From Leptolyngbyaceae cyanobacterium CSSed165cm_216 (GTDB lineage Bacteria > Cyanobacteriota > Cyanobacteriia > Phormidesmidales > Phormidesmidaceae), in the NCBI GenBank assembly GCA_007135385.1, contig SLIY01000168.1, forward strand, positions 1-6,105: 6,105 nt of DNA, read 5' to 3'. A model generated the notes under the pieces. That model made no database searches, was not told where the DNA came from, and was given only the letters and a program-made list of their open reading frames with translations. Shown piece after piece: positions 1-4,402 of this stretch (position 1 is its first letter; the number at the start of each line of letters is the position of its first letter). The position numbers were made by a program, and so were the translations under genes.

Positions 1-113
1 ACCAAGGTCAACATTTGAGGAATGTTCAGTCGGCTATCAATGGCCGGATCGCCACTACGGACATCCAGGGATGCTAGCCTGTTAGACGGATCTAGGGCAT
101 CTGACTGAGACAT
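1..113 (-). CDS. Unidentified protein, N-terminal fragment cut by the window edge
   Basis: An ATG at 113 opens a minus-strand frame that stays open for 37 codons to the left edge, so only the N-terminus is visible. It begins MSQSDALDPSNRLASLDV and continues with a polar, acidic stretch; there is no signal peptide, membrane segment or recognisable motif. It follows the HetZ-like gene on the same strand after a 73-bp gap, so the two could be co-transcribed. No clear Shine-Dalgarno sequence precedes the ATG, which is common in cyanobacteria, and an in-frame TTG lies immediately upstream as an alternative start. I do not recognise the family. The support is only an open frame, sensible codon choice and gene order, and a chance open frame of this length is possible. 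Confidence 0.42.
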   Translation of the reverse strand, partial: MSQSDALDPSNRLASLDVRSGDPAIDSRLNIPQMLTL

Positions 114-186
114 CAATCGTGGGTGGTAAAAAGTTATCTCTATCCTATGTCCCCTGTTCTATTCATGCCACTACTCTTTCACGTCA

Positions 187-1329
187 CTACTGTTTAGGGC
201 TGTCCATGCCCTGGCTGCGTAGTTCCTGGGCCGCTAAATACAGTTGTACCCACTGGCTTTGCACCTGCCGGGTTTTGAGGGCCAGTTGCTGGGCAATTTC
301 CTCGGTGGATTGCCCGGCCTTGTAGCCCTGTAAAATAGATTGCTGCTCGGCCGTTAACGGTTGCCAAAACTGCTGCCACTGGGTGGGAGACAAGCCAAAA
401 TTGTGCTCCCGTAAAGAGGTTTTCAGCCACTGCAGCACGGTGGTGGGTTGCTCTCTGAGGGCAAAAATTTTCAGAGCGTGGTAACTTATTTTTTCCCGTA
501 GGCGATAGACCTGCTGCACGGGTAGATCTAACATCTGGGCAATCTGATCCTGGGAAAACCCCTTCAAGTGCAGCTCAAGCCATCGCACGGCAGTGTCGTC
601 TAAGTGACGATTAAGGTAGCCCATAAACGATGTCTTGACCTGTTGCCGCAGAGATTGCTGCTCTAGCTCTTGCTGTTCATCCTGATAGCGACTCCAGGCT
701 TCTATATCCATTAAGCTGAGGGTATCATCTGAGTCCTCAGGGGCAATTTCATCGGACACTAGACGAATTAACTCGCCAGTGGGTACTTGGGTCATGCCGC
801 CCTTTTGGCTGCGGCGTAGATAGTTGACAAAGCGGTAAGTAATGAGTGGCTGGTTACGGATAGGGCGCAGGCAGTATTCTTCCACACTGGCCAACATCAG
901 TAGGTTGCGCAGTCTAGAATTATCGGTGCAAGTGGCAATCCAGTGAAGTTGCTGGGTCAGATGGCGATCGCAGCGCATCATCTCCTGAATCACTTCTTGC
1001 ACCACATCTACCACTGTTCGCTGGCGATCGCGGCTAAGGGAAATCCAGGTGCGAATTTTATTGCGTACCAAAAATAGGCCACTGAGGCGTTTGACCAGCC
1101 GTCGGTAGCCTTGTTCTGGGCTAACTTGCCAGTACCGCTGTTGCAAGATGCGATAGCGGTAGTCAATCGCTTTACTGAGAATGGCCAGGTCATCTGCTGA
1201 CAAGGTATCAAGCCGTTCTGGATTAGCCCCCAAGAGCCAGCAGACAACACTTTGGCAGATTGCTAATGACTGGTCGGGATAATCTTGCTGCAAGCGTGAC
1301 AACCAATCATTGGTCATCTTGTCTGCCAT
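187..1329 (-). CDS. HetZ-related protein (HetZ-related protein 2 type), putative DNA-binding regulator
   Basis: About 380 residues, resembling the cyanobacterial HetZ family, in which HetZ itself is a DNA-binding regulator of early heterocyst differentiation. Recognisable parts are the central core at residues 86-118 (LVRNKIRTWISLSRDRQRTV and following), the segment around 136-175 (CTDNSRLRN, SVEEYCLRPIRNQPL, YRFVNYLRR), a sigma-70 region-4-like helix-turn-helix at about 247-290 (LKGFSQDQIAQMLDLPVQQV), and a second LuxR/sigma-like helix-turn-helix at about 325-372 (LTAEQQSILQGYKAGQSTEE). No membrane segment is seen. The frame can extend to an ATG at 1440 or a TTG at 1452, but those extra residues look unlike the family; family proteins as I recall them begin close to the MADKMTNDWLSRL sequence, so ATG 1329 (or 1317) is preferred. 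Related paralogues occur in cyanobacteria without heterocysts, so a role in differentiation is not implied. The family call is from recalled sequence resemblance. Confidence 0.75.
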   Translation of the reverse strand: MADKMTNDWLSRLQQDYPDQSLAICQSVVCWLLGANPERLDTLSADDLAILSKAIDYRYRILQQRYWQVSPEQGYRRLVKRLSGLFLVRNKIRTWISLSRDRQRTVVDVVQEVIQEMMRCDRHLTQQLHWIATCTDNSRLRNLLMLASVEEYCLRPIRNQPLITYRFVNYLRRSQKGGMTQVPTGELIRLVSDEIAPEDSDDTLSLMDIEAWSRYQDEQQELEQQSLRQQVKTSFMGYLNRHLDDTAVRWLELHLKGFSQDQIAQMLDLPVQQVYRLREKISYHALKIFALREQPTTVLQWLKTSLREHNFGLSPTQWQQFWQPLTAEQQSILQGYKAGQSTEEIAQQLALKTRQVQSQWVQLYLAAQELRSQGMDSPKQ

Positions 1330-1488
1330 GACCATGAATGCCCAATCCCCATCGCAGTGTGCATATGCCGTAGGTTTTATCTTAATATCTGTTGCTGAAC
1401 CTGACGAAATTAGCTCAAATTTGCCGGTTACCCCGGCCATGTCCGGTCTCAAACGCGACCCTGAGCAGGAATTCTAATTTGGGTCAGC

Positions 1489-1506
1489 CTTCACAGTAAC
1501 TTCACA
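1489..1506. repeat. 11-bp-period direct repeat CTTCACA, response-regulator-like
   Basis: CTTCACA at 1489-1495 is repeated exactly at 1500-1506 with GTAA between, giving a period of 11 bp, one helical turn. Tandem half-sites at this spacing are typical of OmpR/PhoB-type regulators; cyanobacterial Pho boxes are 8-bp repeats with 3-bp spacers, but the half-site here differs from the CTTAACCT-type consensus I know. It lies just downstream of the predicted start of transcription of the HetZ-like gene, where binding would tend to repress. Confidence 0.3.
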
Positions 1507-1511
1507 TAGAT

Positions 1512-1540
1512 GAATAATACTCGAAGATTTGCCGAGTCAA
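1512..1540 (-). promoter_or_regulatory. Candidate sigma-70 promoter for the HetZ-like gene
   Basis: Read on the minus strand, TTGACT (1540-1535) is a five-of-six match to the -35 box. It is followed by TATTAT (1519-1514) after 15 bp, or TTATTC (1517-1512) after 17 bp. Transcription would begin near 1505, leaving a leader of about 175 nt before ATG 1329 or about 65 nt before ATG 1440. The call rests on consensus matching only; the better -10 box has a short spacer. Confidence 0.38.
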
Positions 1541-1626
1541 TCCTGGAGAGCCCTTTATCCCGTGGCGTCCCCTAGGGATTTCAGTGTATATTGTGAGCCC
1601 TTACGGTATTTGCTGAGGTGTCAAAA

Positions 1627-1644
1627 GTTACAACGGGTTACTTG
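1627..1644 (+). promoter_or_regulatory. HLR1-like direct repeat upstream of the sugar transferase
   Basis: GTTACAACGGGTTACTTG contains two GTTAC half-sites exactly 10 bp apart. The HLR1 element bound by the cyanobacterial response regulator RpaB is, from memory, (G/T)TTACA(A/T)(A/T)NN(G/T)TTACA(A/T)(A/T); this copy matches 13 of the 16 defined positions. An inverted half, GTAACT at 1659-1664, also pairs with AGTTAC at 1626-1631. It lies about 190 bp upstream of ATG 1835. The assignment is inference from motif similarity. Confidence 0.3.
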
Positions 1645-1824
1645 AAGACATGTAAACTGTAACTATTCGTAAAGACTCCTCCATGCCAAGCCCAGCTCGG
1701 GATCTGGAGTTTTCCCGCAGGCAGGACTCTGGGTCTGGACTTGGACTTGGTTCAGTTTGAACTTGAGTCGGTCGCTCCCCTTGTTATTCCTGTCTATCGT
1801 TAACTGCACACGCATCTCGTCAAC

Positions 1825-1828
1825 AGGG
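1825..1828 (+). promoter_or_regulatory. Ribosome binding site that decides the sugar transferase start
   Basis: AGGG sits six bases before ATG 1835. The frame is open upstream to a TTG at 1757, but that start would add 26 residues unlike the family, so this site supports 1835 as the start. Confidence 0.55.
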
Positions 1829-1834
1829 TCTACC

Positions 1835-2491
1835 ATGCTATCTTTTCCTCAAGGTGGAGTCACCGATAGCCCGGTGTCTAGGATTCACCCATCTGCTAAA
1901 TGCTTCGTCAAACGGACCATTGATATTGCCGGGGCTTTGATCGGTTTGTTTGTTTTGGCATTTTTGATCGTGCCAATTGCGATCGCCATTCGACTGAATA
2001 GCCCGGGTCCTATTTTTTATTCCCAAATGCGCTATGGACTGAAAGGGAAACCATTTACCATTTGGAAGTTTCGCTCCATGGTGCAAAATGCCGATGCCTT
2101 GAAGCCAATGGTGGTGAATCAAGCCCAAGGGCTGATCTTTAAAAACGAGTTTGACCCGCGAATTACCCGGGTAGGGCAGTTCCTGCGTAAAACCAGCCTG
2201 GATGAATTTCCACAATTTTGGAATGTGCTGAAGGGGGATATGAGTTTGGTGGGGACCCGCCCCCCTACTGAGGATGAGATTTCTCGCTATCGTCCCCATC
2301 ACTGGCAACGACTAGATGTTAAGCCGGGGCTTACAGGGCAGTGGCAGGTGAGTGGGCGCTCGGCCATTAAAGACTTTGAGGAAATTGTCAGACTAGATTT
2401 GCACTACCAGTCGGTTTGGTCCCCCTGGTACGACCTGCAGGTGATTCTAAAAACGTTTCTGGTCTTGGTCGACCGTAGAGGTGCCTACTAA
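1835..2491 (+). CDS. Sugar transferase, polyprenyl-phosphate phosphoglycosyl transferase (WbaP/PglC type)
   Basis: This 218-residue protein would move a sugar phosphate from a nucleotide sugar onto a polyprenyl phosphate carrier at the inner face of the cytoplasmic membrane, the first step of exopolysaccharide or surface glycan assembly. Visible features in order: a basic start KR at 26-27; a hydrophobic re-entrant membrane segment at about 31-53; SPGP at 56-59; KFRSM at 78-82; the core DPRITRVGQFLRKTSLDEFP at 107-126 with the catalytic Asp-Glu pair D123-E124; LVGTRPP at 138-144; and KPGLTGQWQVSGR at 163-175. It consists of the catalytic domain only, without the four-helix N-terminal region of large WbaP/EpsE-type enzymes. 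ATG 1835 has AGGG six bases upstream, and homologues begin at a similar point. It stands alone, divergent from the HetZ-like gene and convergent with proB, with no other glycan gene in view, so the sugar and product cannot be deduced. Confidence 0.9.
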   Translation: MLSFPQGGVTDSPVSRIHPSAKCFVKRTIDIAGALIGLFVLAFLIVPIAIAIRLNSPGPIFYSQMRYGLKGKPFTIWKFRSMVQNADALKPMVVNQAQGLIFKNEFDPRITRVGQFLRKTSLDEFPQFWNVLKGDMSLVGTRPPTEDEISRYRPHHWQRLDVKPGLTGQWQVSGRSAIKDFEEIVRLDLHYQSVWSPWYDLQVILKTFLVLVDRRGAY

Positions 2492-2500
2492 TACCGCAAG

Positions 2501-2528
2501 GCAGAAGAACGAAGACAGAAGAACGAAA
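2501..2528. repeat. Short tandem heptamer repeat, about four units (STRR-like)
   Basis: CAGAAGAACGAA at 2502-2513 recurs exactly at 2516-2527, a 14-bp period. Read as heptamers the tract is GCAGAAG, AACGAAG, ACAGAAG, AACGAAA. Degenerate heptamer tracts between genes are known in cyanobacteria as short tandemly repeated repetitive sequences. This one lies 10 bp after the sugar transferase stop, between convergent genes. Confidence 0.5.
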
Positions 2529-2554
2529 AGGAATTCCAGGACACACAAGGGTTT

Positions 2555-2606
2555 CCGCCTTAGCAAACAGGCGGGTTACTTCCGCCGCAGAGTACTAGCA
2601 GGTACT
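2555..2606. terminator. Overlapping hairpins between convergent genes, possible transcript ends
   Basis: CCGCC (2555-2559), GGCGG (2570-2574) and CCGCC (2582-2586) can form two mutually exclusive five-base-pair hairpins sharing the middle arm. A third hairpin, AGTAC (2591-2595) with GTACT (2602-2606), spans the proB stop codon. None is followed by a run of T on either strand, so a classical rho-independent terminator is not shown. Position between converging genes is the main reason to suspect a 3'-end function. Confidence 0.3.
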
Positions 2607-3722
2607 GGTTTGGGAGAGGGCCAAGTTATCTCGATGCACCACAGTGGCGCTGCCATAGCCCAAAATTTCCGGAATCTCGTGGGATTGGCGACCTAGAATT
2701 TGGCGCAGGTCCTGGTCGCCGTAGTTGACAATCCCTCGAGCAACGTCCTGCTGGTCGGGAGTACACAGTACCACCGTATCCTGGGGCTGAAAGTTTCCTT
2801 CCACATGGGTAATGCCCGCAGCCAGCAAAGACTTGCCGGCGCTAGTGATGGCTTGCACAGCGCCAGCATCGAGGTAAAGCCGCCCGGCTGGGGCAGGGCC
2901 AGTGGCAATCCAGTGTTTACGGGCCTGACTAGGTTTAGGATGGGGAGCAAATTGGGTGCCAATGGCCTCCCCTGCCAAGATTTTGACAATATTACCAGGC
3001 TGGCGACCGTCCGTAATCACCGTCCGAATGCCGGCGGTTGTGGCAATTTGTGCGGCTTCTAGCTTGGTGAGCATGCCACCCGTGCCCCACTGGGAGCCCT
3101 GTCCTCCAGCAACAGCCTTGAGGGCCGTGAGGTCTTCCAGGCTGTCTATGGTATGGATGGGTTGAGCTTCAGGGTTCGATCGCGGATCGGCGGAATAGAG
3201 GCGATCAACATCGGTGAGTAAAAACAGCCAGTCGGCTCGAATTAAACTGGCGACCAGGGCTGACAGGGTATCGTTATCGCCGAATTTAAGCTCTTCTACG
3301 GCAACCGTATCGTTTTCATTCACGATTGGAATTACCCCCAACTGTAGGAGTTGGCGAAAGGTGCGATAGCTGTTGATGTAGCGCGATCGCTGGGCCAAGT
3401 CACTGCGGGTCAAGAGCACCTGGGCAATCGGCTGTCTCAGGACCGAAAAAAGGTCATCGTAGATCCGCATCAGCCGCCCTTGGCCGACGGCAGCCACCGC
3501 CTGCTTCATGGCAATGGTTTTGGGCCGCTCTACCAGATTCAGCCGCCGAGCCCCAATTCCTACCGCCCCAGAGGAGACGAGCACTACGTGATGCCCCTGC
3601 TGCCTAAGGGTGCAGAGGGTTTCAACTAAATTGGCCACGGTCGAGAGCGCCACCTGGCTTACATCAGTACTGGTTAAGCTAGATGTACCAATTTTGACAA
3701 CAATCGTAGACGCTACGCTCAC
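2595..3722 (-). CDS. proB: Glutamate 5-kinase with C-terminal PUA domain
   Basis: ProB phosphorylates L-glutamate with ATP to gamma-glutamyl phosphate, the first and proline-inhibited step of proline synthesis in the cytoplasm. At 375 residues it has the usual full length. The amino-acid-kinase domain fills about 5-255: VVKIGTSSLT (8-17, phosphate binding), VSSGAVG (49-55), NENDTV (135-140) and FGDND (147-151) for glutamate binding, LLTDVDRLY (168-176), and GTGGM with K220 (213-220). A PUA domain covers about 270-360, with GRLYLDAGAVQAI and ARGIVNY. The start is GTG at 3722: an in-frame TAG lies two codons upstream, so it cannot begin earlier, and a later start would remove the ATP-binding loop. 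AAGG lies eight bases before the GTG. The partner gene proA is not in the window. A promoter candidate lies at 3755-3785, and a terminator at 3907-3945 isolates the gene from yqeG. Confidence 0.96.
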   Translation of the reverse strand: MSVASTIVVKIGTSSLTSTDVSQVALSTVANLVETLCTLRQQGHHVVLVSSGAVGIGARRLNLVERPKTIAMKQAVAAVGQGRLMRIYDDLFSVLRQPIAQVLLTRSDLAQRSRYINSYRTFRQLLQLGVIPIVNENDTVAVEELKFGDNDTLSALVASLIRADWLFLLTDVDRLYSADPRSNPEAQPIHTIDSLEDLTALKAVAGGQGSQWGTGGMLTKLEAAQIATTAGIRTVITDGRQPGNIVKILAGEAIGTQFAPHPKPSQARKHWIATGPAPAGRLYLDAGAVQAITSAGKSLLAAGITHVEGNFQPQDTVVLCTPDQQDVARGIVNYGDQDLRQILGRQSHEIPEILGYGSATVVHRDNLALSQTSTC

Positions 3723-3754
3723 AACCTAGGCCTTTTACCAGCAGTACAAGGGGC

Positions 3755-3785
3755 AGTATAGCTACCGCTCTTTAGTGTAGGACAA
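3755..3785 (-). promoter_or_regulatory. Candidate promoter for proB
   Basis: On the minus strand, TATACT (3760-3755) is a five-of-six match to the -10 box. Transcription would begin near 3748, about 25 nt before the GTG start. The -35 is poor: TTGTCC (3785-3780) at a long 19-bp spacing. It lies downstream of the strong terminator, as an independent proB promoter should. Confidence 0.4.
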
Positions 3786-3811
3786 GACGGACAAGGCCGA
3801 TTAACCTTGAA

Positions 3812-3853
3812 CCCTTGGCTACTGGACCCTGCCATAATCAGCTTGGCCAAGGG
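3812..3853. repeat. Inverted repeat upstream of the proB promoter
   Basis: CCCTTGGC (3812-3819) and GCCAAGGG (3846-3853) are perfectly complementary, and a G-T and an A-T pair extend the stem inward to about ten pairs around a loop of about 22 bases. It sits some 65-105 bp upstream of the predicted proB start of transcription. It could be an operator or simply DNA structure; no T run follows on either strand. Confidence 0.4.
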
Positions 3854-3860
3854 CTAGGGT

Positions 3861-3895
3861 ATCAGCTGATCACAGCCCGGCTTAACCGCTGATCA
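3861..3895. repeat. Palindrome and repeated GCTGATCA motif
   Basis: ATCAGCTGAT at 3861-3870 is a perfect 10-bp palindrome. GCTGATCA occurs at 3865-3872 and again at 3888-3895, 23 bp apart. The embedded TGATCA is self-complementary, so the two copies can also pair as a hairpin. The role is unknown; a dimeric regulator site is one possibility. Confidence 0.35.
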
Positions 3896-3906
3896 TCGCC
3901 AGGCAA

Positions 3907-3945
3907 GCAAAAAAGTCGGGTACCGATCAACATTAATCGGTACCC
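3907..3945 (-). terminator. Strong rho-independent terminator on the minus strand
   Basis: GGGTACCGAT (3918-3927) and ATCGGTACCC (3936-3945) form a perfect ten-base-pair stem around an eight-base loop. In minus-strand reading the stem is followed by GAC and then six T residues. In plus-strand reading it is followed by TAAAAACATT, which is not a terminator tail, so the direction is clear. It would end transcripts arriving from mltG-yqeG, about 460 bp after the yqeG stop, or end an unannotated small RNA from within the gap. Confidence 0.8.
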
Positions 3946-3964
3946 TAAAAACATTTATTAAATG

Positions 3965-4003
3965 AAGGGTCTTTATTAAGCGTAACCCTTGTTTATCTTT
4001 TTA
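3965..4003 (+). terminator. Weak plus-strand hairpin with T-rich tail
   Basis: AAGGGT (3965-3970) pairs with ACCCTT (3985-3990). The interior CTT (3971-3973) and AAG (3978-3980) can add three pairs, leaving a TATT loop and a CGTA bulge. A T-rich tail with TCTTTTTAG follows on the plus strand. No plus-strand gene lies upstream for it to serve, so it may be chance or part of a small RNA. Confidence 0.25.
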
Positions 4004-4099
4004 GACTATCGCAGCCGTTTTCTTCTAACCTCGAAGACGTAATCTTTTCTTTATGTTTCCTTTGAATGACTTTCGTTGCTCTCGGTAAAGGCTTGACAT

Positions 4100-4134
4100 G
4101 TTTTGCAAGTAGAAGACATCTTTGGTTGCAAAAC
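4100..4134. repeat. Perfect 9-bp inverted repeat GTTTTGCAA / TTGCAAAAC
   Basis: GTTTTGCAA (4100-4108) and TTGCAAAAC (4126-4134) are exact inverted copies separated by 17 bp. The spacer itself contains the near-palindrome AAGACATCTT (4113-4122). A perfect -35 box, TTGACA, lies just upstream on the plus strand (4093-4098), but no good -10 follows. An operator or an RNA hairpin is possible. Confidence 0.45.
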
Positions 4135-4193
4135 TTAGTGATTGGGCGGTCTTGAGCGCGATCGCCTAAATCGAGCCATCACCGTAGTACAGC

Positions 4194-4324
4194 TGGGTGC
4201 GAGCCCAATACCGTTCGGTTAAGCTTACTATTGAGAGAAATCGCAATAGCTGAGACGGAAAATTAAGCTTTCAGAGCTTGAAAACGGCTGATTTAATTTA
4301 TCCGAACAGTATTGGGTGCGAGCC
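4194..4324. mobile_element. MITE-like element with 19-bp terminal inverted repeats and apparent target duplication
   Basis: The left end CCCAATACCGTTCGGTTAA (4204-4222) is complementary to the right end (4298-4316) at 17 of 19 positions; the mismatches are 4212/4308 and 4219/4301. The 12-bp direct repeat TGGGTGCGAGCC flanks it at 4194-4205 and 4313-4324. Because the ends are GGG/CCC, three symmetric readings fit: 6-bp duplication TGCGAG with element 4204-4316, 8-bp GTGCGAGC with 4205-4315, or 10-bp GGTGCGAGCC with 4206-4314. The element is 109-113 bp and too small to code for a transposase. Inside are CTATTG/CAATAG (4228-4233, 4244-4249), a direct TTAAGCTT pair (4219-4226, 4263-4270) and TTTCA/TGAAA (4269-4273, 4279-4283), so an RNA copy would fold strongly. 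The transposase family that would move it cannot be named from this window. Confidence 0.72.
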
Positions 4325-4356
4325 GATCAACTCTTCCCGAGACCTTAAACCCGGCG

Positions 4357-4371
4357 GCTGAGACCCTCAGC
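4357..4371. terminator. Short perfect hairpin downstream of yqeG
   Basis: GCTGAG (4357-4362) and CTCAGC (4366-4371) form a six-pair stem with an ACC loop, 31 bp beyond the yqeG stop. On the minus strand it is followed by CGCCGGGTTTAAG, with no proper T run. At best it is a weak terminator or an RNA 3'-end stabiliser. Confidence 0.3.
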
Positions 4372-4402
4372 GAAGGTGGTCGTATTCATGCTAGGGCAGG
4401 AC

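Larger units (their letters stand above)
1330..1834. other. Divergent intergenic control region between the HetZ-like gene and the sugar transferase
   Basis: About 505 bp without a convincing gene. It holds a minus-strand promoter candidate (1512-1540), a direct repeat of CTTCACA (1489-1506), an HLR1-like direct repeat of GTTAC (1627-1644), a weak hairpin CGGGA/TCCCG (1698-1717) and a tandem GGACTT pair (1737-1748). The part from 1330 to 1452 is an open frame continuous with the HetZ-like gene but is not family-like, so it is treated as leader. No clear sigma-70 promoter was found for the plus-strand gene. Confidence 0.5.
3723..4402. other. 680-bp gene-free region between yqeG and proB
   Basis: No convincing coding sequence on either strand. 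Read from right to left (minus-strand direction) it contains a small hairpin after yqeG (4357-4371), a MITE-like element (4204-4316), one HIP1 site (4158-4165), a 9-bp inverted repeat (4100-4134), an AT-rich stretch (about 3946-4095), a strong minus-strand terminator (3907-3945), inverted and direct repeats (3812-3895) and a proB promoter candidate (3755-3785). It is by far the longest spacer among the minus-strand genes here. Confidence 0.7.

Noticed and set aside
1496..1509. Possible NtcA site GTA-N8-TAG near the HetZ-like promoter
   Set aside because: The consensus requires GTA-N8-TAC; one arm is wrong and the spacing to the -10 is unsuitable.
1568..1578. Near-palindrome TCCCCTAGGGA
   Set aside because: Short, imperfect and without a partner element; likely chance.
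1838..2308. Minus-strand open frame of 156 codons opposite the sugar transferase
   Set aside because: It is antisense to a gene with intact catalytic motifs; its composition shows no recognisable domain.
2481..2696. Plus-strand open frame spanning the sugar transferase end and proB 3' end
   Set aside because: It consists mostly of translated heptamer repeat and antisense proB, with no independent support.
2693..3629. Several open frames on both strands inside proB
   Set aside because: They lie in other frames of a clearly conserved kinase, lack any family features and arise from GC-rich codon bias.
4093..4125. Plus-strand promoter based on TTGACA at 4093-4098
   Set aside because: No acceptable -10 box at 15-19 bp and no plus-strand gene or terminator-bounded transcript follows.
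3981..4140. Plus-strand 29-codon frame starting ATGACTTTCG near 4066
   Set aside because: No ribosome binding site, no recognisable motif, and it crosses the inverted repeat at 4100-4134.
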